This document shows, piece after piece, positions 34,502-45,061 of a stretch of 64,000 nt of DNA. Location: positions 186,001-250,000 of the forward strand of contig CADCHE010000002.1 of assembly GCA_902801205.1 (NCBI GenBank). The letters run 5' to 3'. The notes beneath the pieces are model-generated. The model saw nothing but the letters and a program-made list of their open reading frames with translations, had not been told where the DNA came from and did not search any database. The first letter of the stretch is position 1, and each line of letters begins with the position of its first letter. The position numbers and the translations under genes are program-made. Source of the DNA: an uncultured Bacteroidia bacterium. GTDB taxonomy: Bacteria; Bacteroidota; Bacteroidia; Bacteroidales; UBA932.

Positions 34502-35401
34502 AAGGCATGAGATGATGGCCATCCGGACATACATGCCGTCGCCCGCCTGCTTGAAATACCAGGCGTACGGCGTCTCATCCACGTCGGTGGCGATCTCGTT
34601 CACGCGGGGGAGGGGATGGAGGATCTTCATGCCTTCCCGCACACCGCCGAGCATGCCGGCCGTCAAGCGGTAGACGTCCTTCACCTTTTCGTATTCCTCG
34701 CGGTCCGGGAATCGTTCCTGCTGCACGCGGGTCATGTAGAGGATGTCGCAGTCGTTCAGCGCCGTTTCCATCCGTTCGGTCTGGACATAGGAGATGCCCT
34801 TGGCGTCCAGCGCCTCCAGGTACTTGCGGGGCATCCGCAGCTCCTCCGGGGCGGTGAATACGAAATGCGGCGAGAAGTGCGAGAGGGCTTCCACCAGGGA
34901 GTGGACGGCCCGTCCGTACTTGAGGTCGCCGACCATGTTGACGTCCAGTCCGTCGAGCCGGCCCTGCGTCTTGCGGATCGCATAGAGGTCGAGAAGCGTC
35001 TGCGTCGGGTGCTGGTTGGCGCCGTCCCCGGCGTTGATGACCGGCACGGAGGCGACCTGGGCGGCGATGTCCGCCGCGCCGGCGAGCGGATGGCGCATCA
35101 CGATCATGTCGACATAGTTGGAGACGATGCGGATCGTGTCTTCCAGGGTCTCGCCCTTGGTCTGGCTGGTGTTCCGGTTGTCGGGGAATCCGATGACGCG
35201 GGCGCCGAGGCGGGCGACGGCCGCTTCGAACGAGAGGCGGGTCCGGGTGGAGGGTTCGAAGAACAGGCAGGCGACGACTTTCCCGTCGAGGAAGTGCTGC
35301 TCGCGGTTGGCTTCGAATTCGCGGGCGACTTCGAGGATGTGGAGGATCTCTTCTTTCGTGAGGTCCTGGATGGAAATCAAGTTCTTGGGCATATCTTTCA
35401 T
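34487..35401 (-). CDS. pyrB: Aspartate carbamoyltransferase catalytic subunit
   Basis: This 304-residue protein condenses carbamoyl phosphate and aspartate in pyrimidine synthesis. It shows the carbamoyl-phosphate motif [12 protein letters not shown] (Ser51-Arg55), [12 protein letters not shown] with the active-site lysine, [12 protein letters not shown] and HPLPRVNEI. No pyrI regulatory gene is next to it in this window; the following gene is serC. The start codon abuts the stop of the YigZ gene with no gap; an internal ATG at 35392 is an alternative. Confidence 0.96.
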   Translation of the reverse strand: MKDMPKNLISIQDLTKEEILHILEVAREFEANREQHFLDGKVVACLFFEPSTRTRLSFEAAVARLGARVIGFPDNRNTSQTKGETLEDTIRIVSNYVDMIVMRHPLAGAADIAAQVASVPVINAGDGANQHPTQTLLDLYAIRKTQGRLDGLDVNMVGDLKYGRAVHSLVEALSHFSPHFVFTAPEELRMPRKYLEALDAKGISYVQTERMETALNDCDILYMTRVQQERFPDREEYEKVKDVYRLTAGMLGGVREGMKILHPLPRVNEIATDVDETPYAWYFKQAGDGMYVRMAIISCLLGYR

Positions 35402-36022
35402 TTATAATTCTTCGGTCTGGCAGTCTCCGATGCCTGCGGTCCGCGAAAGGAAATCCGCTTCCGCGGCGAGGCGCACGCGCGTCTCCAGGGAGCACCGCTG
35501 GGAGAAGTCCTGCGCCCGCTGGGGCAGGTCCATCTCCTTGAGCAGCTTCATCACGTCATTCATCTTGTCGTAGCCGAAGCGGAGGCGGAACCACTTGCCG
35601 GCGACCTTCTCCACCGTACCGGCCTGCTCCAGGGCATCGGCCGTGGCCGTCCGGTAGGCCCGGATGAGCCCCGGGATCCCCAGCTTGATGCCGCCGAAAT
35701 ACCGGACGACGACCACCAGGACGTCACTCAGCCCGCGGGAGTCGATCTGCCCGAGGATGGGCCGCCCGGCGGAGGAGGACGGCTCTCCGTCGTCGTTCGC
35801 CCGAAATCGGTCGCCCAGGTGACCCAGGCGGTAGGCATAACAGTGGTGGCGCGCGTCGTGGTACTTCTTCCGGAGCGCCTGGACGCGGTCTTTGATCTCT
35901 TCTTCGTTCTCTACGGGATAGGCGAAAGCGAGGAAGCGGCTCCCGTTGTCTTTGAACAAGCCTTCCGCAGGAGCGGGAATGCTCCTGTACGTGTCTCGGA
36001 TGGTATCTGTCGTCGCTCCCAT
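35402..36022 (-). CDS. YigZ/IMPACT family protein
   Basis: This 206-residue protein has the IMPACT N-terminal domain: SRFLAFAYPVENEEEIKDRVQALRKKYHDARHHCYAYRLG, then DDGEPSSSAGRPILGQI and VVVVRYFGGIKLG. Members are thought to bind RNA or ribosomes and affect translation, but no reaction is known. The ATG at 36022 is chosen over 36064, since the family begins close to this point and the divergent promoter would start transcription near 36028. It is immediately followed by pyrB. Confidence 0.92.
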   Translation of the reverse strand: MGATTDTIRDTYRSIPAPAEGLFKDNGSRFLAFAYPVENEEEIKDRVQALRKKYHDARHHCYAYRLGHLGDRFRANDDGEPSSSAGRPILGQIDSRGLSDVLVVVVRYFGGIKLGIPGLIRAYRTATADALEQAGTVEKVAGKWFRLRFGYDKMNDVMKLLKEMDLPQRAQDFSQRCSLETRVRLAAEADFLSRTAGIGDCQTEEL

Positions 36023-36033
36023 GTTTCGGCTTA

Positions 36034-36064
36034 CGAAATTAGTGTTTTTCACTTTATTTTGCAA
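36034..36064 (-). promoter_or_regulatory. Promoter of the yigZ-pyrB pair
   Basis: On the minus strand TTG (36062-36064), a 20-nt spacer and TAATTTCG (36034-36041, one mismatch to TAnnTTTG) precede the ATG at 36022. The predicted leader is about 5 nt. Its -33 triplet abuts that of the divergent promoter. Confidence 0.55.
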
Positions 36065-36089
36065 CGGAAGCGGAATTTTTGTAAATTTG
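36059..36089 (+). promoter_or_regulatory. Promoter of the pRiA4b ORF-3-like gene and miaA
   Basis: TTG (36059-36061), a 20-nt spacer and TAAATTTG (36082-36089) match the consensus exactly. Transcription would start near 36095, about 22 nt before the ATG at 36117. Confidence 0.75.
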
Positions 36090-36116
36090 GTTTCCGAAAA
36101 CAGAATCTTCGTTGCG

Positions 36117-36704
36117 ATGATTTTTACTTACAGAGTGACTTTGTCCGGTATCAAAGGTTTTTTCCGCCTCTACAAGATGGACGGCGGGACGACTTTGTAC
36201 GCTTTCCATAAACAGATGCGGGCCGACATGGAATTCCCGCAGGATCAATTGATTTTGTTCAAGGCGCTGGACGCCGGCGGCGGAGTCGTCGGGCGGTACG
36301 GCCTCTTCGACCTGGGCAGCGGTGCGGTCGATGCCGTCACCGTGGCGCAGACGGTCGGAGCCGGTGCCGTGTCCTTCGTGTATTTCTACGACGTGCCCAA
36401 CCGCAAGAGCGTGAACATCACCCTCGAAGCGACAGAAGAAGGGACGGGGCCCGCACCGGTCCTGGTGGATGTCAAGGGCCCGAATCCGATCGACTTTGAA
36501 AACGGCTACGTTGCCTTCGAGGACCTTCCCGAACACCAGCGTCACCTGCCCGGCCAGAAACCGGACTGGAGCGACCTGCTCTCCGGCGGCTTGTCGGACG
36601 ATGACTTGGATGACGCGGACGACGATGATGACGACGCGGACGAGGAAGATCCGGACGACGACACCCCCGAAGTCTTCGACGGCACCGAAGACCTGAACCT
36701 GTAG
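36117..36704 (+). CDS. pRiA4b ORF-3-like protein with acidic tail
   Basis: This 195-residue protein begins MIFTYRVTLSGIKGFFRLYKMDGGTTLYAFHKQMRADMEF, matching the pRiA4b ORF-3-like family (R-x-x-x-x-x-x-x-x-x-x-x-R-x-x-x-M-x-x-x-x-T-L-x-x-x-H-x-x-I). The last 50 residues are very acidic with runs of Asp (DDADDDDDDADEED). It precedes miaA by 5 nt, a pairing frequent in Bacteroidales. The name comes from a plasmid gene, and no function is established. The ATG at 36117 is chosen because a consensus promoter lies just upstream; the frame is open further 5'. Confidence 0.78.
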   Translation: MIFTYRVTLSGIKGFFRLYKMDGGTTLYAFHKQMRADMEFPQDQLILFKALDAGGGVVGRYGLFDLGSGAVDAVTVAQTVGAGAVSFVYFYDVPNRKSVNITLEATEEGTGPAPVLVDVKGPNPIDFENGYVAFEDLPEHQRHLPGQKPDWSDLLSGGLSDDDLDDADDDDDDADEEDPDDDTPEVFDGTEDLNL

Positions 36705-36709
36705 CGTAT

Positions 36710-37585
36710 ATGTCCGCATCCCGGCGCCGCCTGCTCATCCTCCTGGGCCCCACCGCCGTCGGGAAAACCGATTACAGCATCACCCTTGCCCGGAAGCATG
36801 GCTCTCCGGTCATTTCCTGCGACGCCCGCCAGATTTTCCGGCAGATGGCCATCGGCACGGCCGTCCCGTCGCCGGAGCAGTTGCGCGCCGTTCCGCACCA
36901 TTTCATCCAGACGGTGCCCGTCGACTGCGCCTACACGGCCGGTGACTATGAACTCGAGGCGGTGTCCCTGCTCGAGCGGCTGTTCGACGAAGGACATGAG
37001 ACCCTCGTGATGACGGGCGGGTCCATGTTCTACATCGACGCTGTCTGCCGCGGGCTGGACGATCTTCCGGACGGGGATCCCGTCCTGCGCCGGGAACTGT
37101 GGGACCGCCTGCGGACAGAGGGCGTGGCGCCGCTGGCGGAGGAACTCCACCGGCTGGACCCCGCGACCTATGCCGTCATCGACCGCTCCAACAGCCAGCG
37201 CGTCATCCGCGCCCTGGAAGTCTGCCTCTTGACGGGCCGGCCGTTTTCTTCCTACAAGACGGGAACGGTGAAGCGCCGCAGTTTCACGATCGAGAAAATC
37301 GGTCTGGAGCGACCGCGTGCGGAACTCTATGCTCGCATCGACGCGCGTGTGGGCCGCATGCTGGAAGACGGGCTCGTGGAAGAGGTGCGTTCCCTGCTGC
37401 CGTACCGGGAATGCCAGGCACTGCAGACGGTGGGATACCGCGAGATTTTCGATTATCTGGATGGACGGACCGGCCTGGAGGAGGCTGCGGACCGGATCCG
37501 GGTGAACACGCGGCATTATGCCAAGCGGCAGCTCACCTGGTGGCGGCGCGACCCGGATATCCGCTGGATCCCGGCGGAAGGCTGA
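36710..37585 (+). CDS. miaA: tRNA dimethylallyltransferase
   Basis: This 291-residue enzyme adds a dimethylallyl group to A37 of tRNAs reading codons that start with U. It has the P-loop LLGPTAVGKTDYS, DARQIFRQMAIGTAVPS (most relatives have DSRQ or DSA at the start of this motif), GGSMFYIDAVCRGLDDLP and NSQRVIRALEVCLLTGRPFSSY. The C-terminal RHYAKRQLTWWRRD is typical. The gene ends 7 nt before the convergent CotH gene. Confidence 0.95.
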   Translation: MSASRRRLLILLGPTAVGKTDYSITLARKHGSPVISCDARQIFRQMAIGTAVPSPEQLRAVPHHFIQTVPVDCAYTAGDYELEAVSLLERLFDEGHETLVMTGGSMFYIDAVCRGLDDLPDGDPVLRRELWDRLRTEGVAPLAEELHRLDPATYAVIDRSNSQRVIRALEVCLLTGRPFSSYKTGTVKRRSFTIEKIGLERPRAELYARIDARVGRMLEDGLVEEVRSLLPYRECQALQTVGYREIFDYLDGRTGLEEAADRIRVNTRHYAKRQLTWWRRDPDIRWIPAEG

Positions 37586-37592
37586 TTGGCCG

Positions 37593-39239
37593 TCAGCGGA
37601 GCGAGTTCATTGCGGATTCCAGCCAGGGTTTGCGGGAAGAGAACCAGTTCTTGGCCGTATTCACGTTGGTTCTGATGGAGTGGAGGCTGGACCCCCAGCG
37701 TTTCTTGTCGAGGGGGATGGATGCCTGGAGGGCGGCTGCCTCTTCCGATGCGGCGAAAGTGTCCACGAAGGAGATGACCTGGTCGAAGATCGTAGGTGCG
37801 ACCGCGTCCCAGCGGGCGAGGTATTCTTTCTTGAAGGCCGTGTTCCGGTTGCTGAGCAGCCGCGGGTAGTAGAACGCGCCATAGTTGTGGACGTTCGACC
37901 AGTTGCCGTTCATCTGGTAGATGCTGTCGAAGTCCCACAGGTTCGCCATCATGAGCTTGGACTTGTCCGTATTGTCGAACTTGGTCAGGAAGAGGTTCGA
38001 CCCGGCGCAGTCGAGGTTCCCCAGGATGTCGCAGGCAAGCAGCCAGCCCGCGAACGAGGGAACGTCGATCACCTGCTCGTAAGCGCCCGCATTCCGGATC
38101 CGGCCTTCCACCTCGCCGATGAAACGCGTGATGTAGGAGATCTGCTCATCGGTCACATCCTCGTCGTCCGGATACTTGAACGTATAGGCCATGCTGTAGT
38201 TCCAGCCGTTGGTGAAATAGACTTCCTCGTTCCACCAATACGCATCGTATTCGATGACATAGCCGGTCTTGTCGACATTCAGGCGGCAGTCCGTGTTGCG
38301 TTTCACGGCTTCCGTGAGCATATACAGCCCCCGGTAGTCGCCGTTTACCACGAGGTTCACGATGCGGTAGGCAGGGGTCCACTGCTGCCCGATGAGTTCG
38401 TTGACCTTGAACCCGACCATCGTGCGCATGTTGTCGTAGCGGAGCAGGGTCCACTCCTTGTCCTTGTATTTGGCGTCATTGCCCCGCCCGAGCATGTCGC
38501 CCTTTTTCTGGAGCTTGAACTTGAAGGGCTTCTTCGCGCCGTAGGCGCTCGTGTTGCCGCGGATCTTGATGGTCATGCCGCGCTCGTCCTTCAAGTAGCC
38601 GCCGCTGTGGTAGAGGACGCGGTCGCCGTTGTACACGGTCACCCGGCCGGGGACTTTCGTGGCGTTCTTGGTGCCGGCTCCGTTGCATCCCGGCGGATGG
38701 GCGACGTATTCACAGGTCGGCTCTTCTCCGCCGACCGTCTCTACGACCACGAGGGTGAGTCCGGTGGCGAGCAGGTCTTCCACCTGCTGGTTGGTTTCAC
38801 AGTGGATGGCGGCGGGTCCGGTCCGGCTGCTCCGGCCGTATCGGTCGGTCAGGGAAAAGGAAAGCCGGCCGTCATAAACGGTCCGCAGGCATTTGTCCGC
38901 CACGAAGGCGCGGTAGCGTCCCGGCCCGGCGTAGGCGGGCGCCGGCTCGATCTTCACCAGCTCCCAGTTGTCGCCCGAGCCGGCTTCGGTGTGCATGCGG
39001 ACGGCGCAGTCCGCGGCACCGACATCGTGCTTGAAGTCGGCGTCGTAAGGGGTCACCTGGAACTCGAAGTAAACCGTGTCGCCGGTGGCCAGGGACACGG
39101 AGTCGGTTACCATGGAGATGGTGATCGGGTTGTCCTTGACAACAACCGGGTCAGGCGTATTCTCCTCCCGGCCGGAGCAGGCGGCGAGCGCCGCTCCGGC
39201 CAGGATCCAGAGGATGCGGGAGAGTCTGCGCGCTTCCAT
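37593..39239 (-). CDS. CotH-like protein kinase family lipoprotein
   Basis: This 548-residue protein has a lipoprotein signal (ILAGAALAACSG), a beta-sandwich region (about 30-180), then a CotH domain. Family segments are GMTIKIRGNTSAYGAKKPFKFKLQKK, EWTLLRYDNMRTMVGFKVNELIGQ, GDYRGLYMLTEAV, and the metal-binding Asp in MANLWDFDSIY. CotH enzymes are atypical kinases that phosphorylate surface proteins. The start at 39239 is chosen for the signal peptide. Genes commonly linked to cotH (VTC, DUF4956, Cthe_2159-like) lie 6-10 kb away at 45062-48929. Confidence 0.88.
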   Translation of the reverse strand: MEARRLSRILWILAGAALAACSGREENTPDPVVVKDNPITISMVTDSVSLATGDTVYFEFQVTPYDADFKHDVGAADCAVRMHTEAGSGDNWELVKIEPAPAYAGPGRYRAFVADKCLRTVYDGRLSFSLTDRYGRSSRTGPAAIHCETNQQVEDLLATGLTLVVVETVGGEEPTCEYVAHPPGCNGAGTKNATKVPGRVTVYNGDRVLYHSGGYLKDERGMTIKIRGNTSAYGAKKPFKFKLQKKGDMLGRGNDAKYKDKEWTLLRYDNMRTMVGFKVNELIGQQWTPAYRIVNLVVNGDYRGLYMLTEAVKRNTDCRLNVDKTGYVIEYDAYWWNEEVYFTNGWNYSMAYTFKYPDDEDVTDEQISYITRFIGEVEGRIRNAGAYEQVIDVPSFAGWLLACDILGNLDCAGSNLFLTKFDNTDKSKLMMANLWDFDSIYQMNGNWSNVHNYGAFYYPRLLSNRNTAFKKEYLARWDAVAPTIFDQVISFVDTFAASEEAAALQASIPLDKKRWGSSLHSIRTNVNTAKNWFSSRKPWLESAMNSLR

Positions 39240-39259
39240 GGCGACAGGAGTTTGGCCGG

Positions 39260-39658
39260 CTAGAACGGCAGGTCGTCGTCCGCCGAGGCGGGCATGTCGT
39301 CCAGGGTCGGGGCCGGAGCGGCCGGCGGCATGGCTGCCGGCGCAGCGGGAGCGGCTGCCGGTGCGGGAGCGGCCTGTCCGGCCGGGGCGAGACGCCAGAC
39401 ACGGAGGTCGTTGTACCAGCGTCCGTTGTATTCCCGGGCGCGCAGGTTGAAGGAAACGCGCACGGTGTCGCCCTCGGCGAACTTGCCCAGTTCGGCGACT
39501 TTGTCGTCTCCGAACGCGGTGAAACAAGCCTGCGCCGTAAAATTGCCGTCGGGGTACTCCAGGACGAAATCCTGTTTCGACCAGGTCCCGCGGGCGCTGG
39601 TGCCGCTCTGCGGAGCAAGTTTCCGGTAAATCTTGCCTTCGATTTCGAGGTTGGCCAT
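39260..39658 (-). CDS. DUF3127 protein with SSB-like tail
   Basis: This 132-residue protein has an OB-fold-like DUF3127 domain (IEGKIYRKLAPQSGTSARGTWSKQDFVLEY to YNDLRVWRL), an Ala/Pro-rich linker, and the acidic C-terminal tip ADDDLPF. That tip closely resembles the DDDIPF end of single-stranded DNA-binding proteins, which recruits repair and replication proteins. A nucleic-acid-related role is therefore a reasonable inference. The start at 39658 follows the family; the frame is open to 39721. It precedes the CotH gene by 20 nt. Confidence 0.85.
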   Translation of the reverse strand: MANLEIEGKIYRKLAPQSGTSARGTWSKQDFVLEYPDGNFTAQACFTAFGDDKVAELGKFAEGDTVRVSFNLRAREYNGRWYNDLRVWRLAPAGQAAPAPAAAPAAPAAMPPAAPAPTLDDMPASADDDLPF

Positions 39659-39689
39659 GGTATTCGCTGCTTTAGGGTTTCTTTTGACG

Positions 39690-39728
39690 AAAAGAGCCTG
39701 TCCCGACAATACGCCGGTCACAGGCTCT
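39690..39728 (-). terminator. Intrinsic terminator after the FKBP gene
   Basis: Arms at 39693-39701 and 39720-39728 pair perfectly over 9 bp (AGAGCCTGT/ACAGGCTCT). On the minus strand they are followed by TTTT. It lies 18 nt after the FKBP stop codon. Confidence 0.75.
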
Positions 39729-39745
39729 CTCTGATGACGGATGCT

Positions 39746-40561
39746 TTACTCCTGCTCCTTCGGAACGAAGCGCTTCACGGAGTCAAGCTGGATGTCGAAC
39801 ACCAGCGTGGCGTTGGGCTCGATGGCGCCCTGGCCATTCTCGCCGTAACCCAGGTTGGAAGGGACGAAGAGTTTGCCCTTGCCGCCCTCGCCGAAGAGCT
39901 GCATGCCCTCGGTCCAGCCGGGGATCACGCGGTTCAGCTGCAGCATGACGGACTCGTCCTCCGGCTTGACCTCTTCGATCATGGTGCCGTCCGCAAGCGA
40001 GAGCTTGTAGTGGACGAAAACGGTGTCGCGTTCGCCGGGCTTCACATCGTTGCCGGCTTCCTCGATGATGTACTGCAGACCGCTGGCAGTCTCCTGCACG
40101 CCCTCCTTGGCCTTGTTGGCAGCCAGGAACTTGGATTCTTTCTCCTGGTTCTCGGCAGCGGTGTAGGCGCGGCGCTTCTCGATGAAGGCAGGGAAGAGGG
40201 TGTTGACATCCTCAGGATTGATCTTGAACTGGTCGCCGAAGTCGGGGTCGCGCTGGTTGCCCTTGGCGTTCACATAGTCCACGATACCCTGCTTGATCTG
40301 GCTGAAGTTGAGTTCCTTCATGCTCTTGGCGAAGTTGTAGCCCTTGATCAGGCCGCCCAGCTGGGTGCCGAGCAGGTAGCTGACGGAATCGATTTCTCCC
40401 TTGGTGGGAAGGAGGTCTTTCAGGTTGGTGGTCGCTTCAGCGACGGGTGCGGCGACACCGGTGCTGTCTGCTCCGGCGGTGGTGCCGGCGGGTTTCCCGG
40501 AGTTGCAAGCCACGGCGGCACACAGGACTGCCGCGGCGGCGATGAATCGGATGGTCTTCAT
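39746..40561 (-). CDS. FKBP-type peptidyl-prolyl cis-trans isomerase lipoprotein
   Basis: This 271-residue protein has a lipoprotein signal (VLCAAVACNSG), a helical FKBP N-terminal dimerisation domain (about 45-155), and a C-terminal FKBP fold with VFVHYKLSLADGTMIEE, VIPGWTEGMQLFGEGGKGKLFVPSNLGYG and ATLVFDIQLDSV. It isomerises prolyl bonds to help proteins fold in the periplasm, as FkpA- and Mip-like proteins do. It is monocistronic, with a promoter at 40606 and a terminator at 39690-39728. Confidence 0.93.
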   Translation of the reverse strand: MKTIRFIAAAAVLCAAVACNSGKPAGTTAGADSTGVAAPVAEATTNLKDLLPTKGEIDSVSYLLGTQLGGLIKGYNFAKSMKELNFSQIKQGIVDYVNAKGNQRDPDFGDQFKINPEDVNTLFPAFIEKRRAYTAAENQEKESKFLAANKAKEGVQETASGLQYIIEEAGNDVKPGERDTVFVHYKLSLADGTMIEEVKPEDESVMLQLNRVIPGWTEGMQLFGEGGKGKLFVPSNLGYGENGQGAIEPNATLVFDIQLDSVKRFVPKEQE

Positions 40562-40605
40562 ACGTTTATGAATATTAAATAATTGCCAAAAGTTAAAAAT
40601 CGGTG

Positions 40606-40613
40606 CAAAGATA
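40606..40613 (-). promoter_or_regulatory. -7 box of the FKBP gene promoter
   Basis: TATCTTTG on the minus strand matches TAnnTTTG exactly and predicts a leader of about 40 nt. The -33 element is not clear. Confidence 0.55.
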
Positions 40614-40685
40614 GCAAATTATTCGCCATTATGCTTGCGAAAACGGAAAACTTCTCCTAAATTAGGAAAGATTTTTGATGCGCTT

Positions 40686-42902
<2,217 letters not shown>

Positions 42903-42905
42903 CGG

Positions 42906-43643
42906 TTATTTCCCGAGGGTTTTGCTGCCGACATACCGTGAGAGCGCCTCACGGTACAGGTCGCCGACCGGCAGGGACGCGCCGTCTTCCATCAGGACAT
43001 GCCCCTTGCTCACCTGGCTGATCCGATCCAGGTTGACGAGATAGGACTTGTGGATCCGCAGGAACCGCCGCGCCGGCAGGCTCTCCTCCAGTTTCTTCAT
43101 GCTCAACAGGACGATGGCCGGCTCCTTCTCGCCGGCGATGCGGATTTTCAGGTATTCGCCCATTCCCTGGACATGGATGATGTCCGGAATCCGGACGCGG
43201 ACCATCCGGTGCTCCATCTTGAAAAAGAGCGTGTCTTCTTCCGGCGCGGAAACGGGGGCCGCTTCCGGGGCGGCTGCGGCGTGCAGCAGGTCGTACTGCC
43301 GTTTGACTTTCTTGGCAGCGACGAGGAACTCGTCCAGCCCGAACGGCTTCATGAGGTAGTCGACGGCGTTCACCTTGAAGCCTTCGACCGCATACTGCGG
43401 ATAGGCGGTCGTGAAGACGACCAGCGGCGGGTCGGCGAGCGCCTTCACGAAGTCCATCCCGCCCAGGTCCGGCATGTTGATGTCGGTGAAGATGGCGTCG
43501 ATGGGCTCGTGGGCGAGGACTTTCCGGGCCTCCAGCGCGCTCGGGCAGGAGGCGACCCATTCCAGGAAGTCGGTTTTCGCGATGTAGGATTCCAGCTGGC
43601 GGAGGGCCAGCGGTTCGTCGTCGATGGCAAGGCAGCGTATCAT
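42906..43643 (-). CDS. LytTR family response regulator
   Basis: This 245-residue regulator has a receiver domain with phospho-acceptor Asp54 in FTDINMPDLGG and the conserved Lys99 in VDYLMKPF. A LytTR DNA-binding domain follows from about residue 145 (LFFKMEHRMVRVRIPDIIHVQ to FLRIHKSYLVNLDRIS). The stop-start overlap with the kinase gene upstream (4 nt) shows that they form one two-component system. Targets are not visible; the Cthe_2159-like gene diverges from the kinase and could be one. Confidence 0.94.
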   Translation of the reverse strand: MIRCLAIDDEPLALRQLESYIAKTDFLEWVASCPSALEARKVLAHEPIDAIFTDINMPDLGGMDFVKALADPPLVVFTTAYPQYAVEGFKVNAVDYLMKPFGLDEFLVAAKKVKRQYDLLHAAAAPEAAPVSAPEEDTLFFKMEHRMVRVRIPDIIHVQGMGEYLKIRIAGEKEPAIVLLSMKKLEESLPARRFLRIHKSYLVNLDRISQVSKGHVLMEDGASLPVGDLYREALSRYVGSKTLGK

Positions 43644-44797
43644 GTCTTTTCGGTCTGGGTGGCGATGGCTCCGACGGTGTCGGGCAGGAACAAGTCGATG
43701 GTGAAGACGCCGTCCTCCTGTCCGGAGGCGAGGCGGTACCGGTTTTCGTAGATCAGGTCGAGGCGCCGGCGCGTGTTCTCCATGCCGATGCCGCCGTCTT
43801 TCCCGGACGCCTTGGAGGCGTGGAGGAAGTTCCGGCAAGTGAAGTGCAGGCCGCCGTCCGCCGCTTCCAGCCGCACGTCGATGAACGAGGGCGACTCGTA
43901 GCTGACGCCGTGCTTGAAGGCGTTCTCCACGAAGGTGATGAGCAGCAGTGGCGGGATTTCCATCCCGGGCAGGCTGTCGGGCAGGGCGAGGGAGACCCGC
44001 ACCGTGTCGTTGTAGCGCAGGCGCATCAGCGACACATACTGGCGCAGGAAATCCGTTTCTTTCTCGAGCGGGATCGTGGGCTTGTCCCCCTCGTAGAGGA
44101 CATACCGCATCAGCTTCGACAGGTGGAGGATGCTGCTTTTCGCCTGCTCCGGATCGATGTCCACAAGGACGTGGATGTTGTTGAGCGTGTTCATGAAGAA
44201 GTGCGGGCTGATCTGGTAGCGCAGGTACTGCAGCTGGGTTTCCAGGTGCTTCTGCTCCAGTTCGCGCATGCGCCGCTCACCTTCCAGGGAGAGGAAGAAC
44301 ATCTTCACGAGCAGGTTCAGTCCGATGACGAGGAGGGCCAGGATCAGGGTGATCGCTTCAGGCTTGAGGGGATGGAAAAACAGCTGTTTCTCCTTCCGGT
44401 CTTTCCGCGGTCCGTCCGGTCGCCCTTCCGGCGGCCTTGCCGGGGCGGTCCGCAGCTGCGGACCGTGCATCTGTTCCATGTGCGGCCCCGCGTGCGGGTC
44501 GGGCCCCTTGTCCGTCCGCCGGCTCATGCAGAGGGTGAACCCGGTGATCAGCGCCAGCGTGAGGACGGCATACAGGAGTTTCCGTTTCTTGTGAAGGTAC
44601 AGCCCCGAGAGGAAGATGTCATGGACCAGGAAGAGCGCGAGGAAGGGAAGCAGCCGCAGCCAGGCGGTCCGGATCCCCGGCCACGCGTTCTCTTCGGCGG
44701 TGAACAGCGCCGACAGGGGCGCCAGGAAAAGGAGGCCCCAAACGATGATGTAGATGATGCGTTCCTGACGTTTTCCGCTCATGTCCGACAAAGCCAT
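43640..44797 (-). CDS. LytS/YehU-like membrane sensor histidine kinase
   Basis: This 385-residue kinase has four predicted membrane segments: IIYIIVWGLLFLAPLSALF, LLPFLALFLVHDIFL, LLYAVLTLALITGFTL and AITLILALLVIGLNLLV. A Pro/Arg/His-rich loop lies between the third and fourth. The His-kinase domain has the phospho-acceptor His199 in YQISPHFFMNTLNN, and the ATPase domain has LITFVENAFKHGV. The first codon of the longest frame (44809) is TTG and lies inside the -7 box, so the ATG at 44797 is chosen. Confidence 0.92.
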   Translation of the reverse strand: MALSDMSGKRQERIIYIIVWGLLFLAPLSALFTAEENAWPGIRTAWLRLLPFLALFLVHDIFLSGLYLHKKRKLLYAVLTLALITGFTLCMSRRTDKGPDPHAGPHMEQMHGPQLRTAPARPPEGRPDGPRKDRKEKQLFFHPLKPEAITLILALLVIGLNLLVKMFFLSLEGERRMRELEQKHLETQLQYLRYQISPHFFMNTLNNIHVLVDIDPEQAKSSILHLSKLMRYVLYEGDKPTIPLEKETDFLRQYVSLMRLRYNDTVRVSLALPDSLPGMEIPPLLLITFVENAFKHGVSYESPSFIDVRLEAADGGLHFTCRNFLHASKASGKDGGIGMENTRRRLDLIYENRYRLASGQEDGVFTIDLFLPDTVGAIATQTEKT

Positions 44798-44806
44798 ATC
44801 CGCTAT

Positions 44807-44836
44807 CAATTATAGTGTTTTCTTTCGATTTTGCAA
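44807..44836 (-). promoter_or_regulatory. Promoter of the kinase/LytTR pair
   Basis: On the minus strand TTG (44834-44836), a 19-nt spacer and TATAATTG (44807-44814, one mismatch) precede the ATG at 44797. The predicted start of transcription is only a few bases before that ATG. Confidence 0.55.
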
Positions 44837-45061
44837 AACGCAAACGTCCGAAAGTACGGCATCCGGCCGGGAAATCCAATCTTTTTCAACCAAACGGCCT
44901 TTTTGTCCGGTCAAACCGGTGCCTGCGGGGGATGATCCGCCTGCGGGGCGTTCATCGGTCCGTACGGCCCGTTCGTTGAAAAAAATTCCGGAAACGGAAA
45001 GAGGAACGTACCTTGCGCCATGCAGCCCGGCGTGGCTGTCCACTTTAAAAACTGTAATGCG

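Noticed and set aside
31195-34515. A 1106-codon open frame on the plus strand opposite serC, serA and DUF1015
   Set aside because: It is the shadow of three clear minus-strand genes; its composition is biased and no motif appears.
44815-45061. Possible small RNA or riboswitch in the gap between the kinase and Cthe_2159-like genes
   Set aside because: Apart from the kinase promoter, I found no conserved riboswitch motif or strong hairpin with a T tract; nothing supports an RNA gene.
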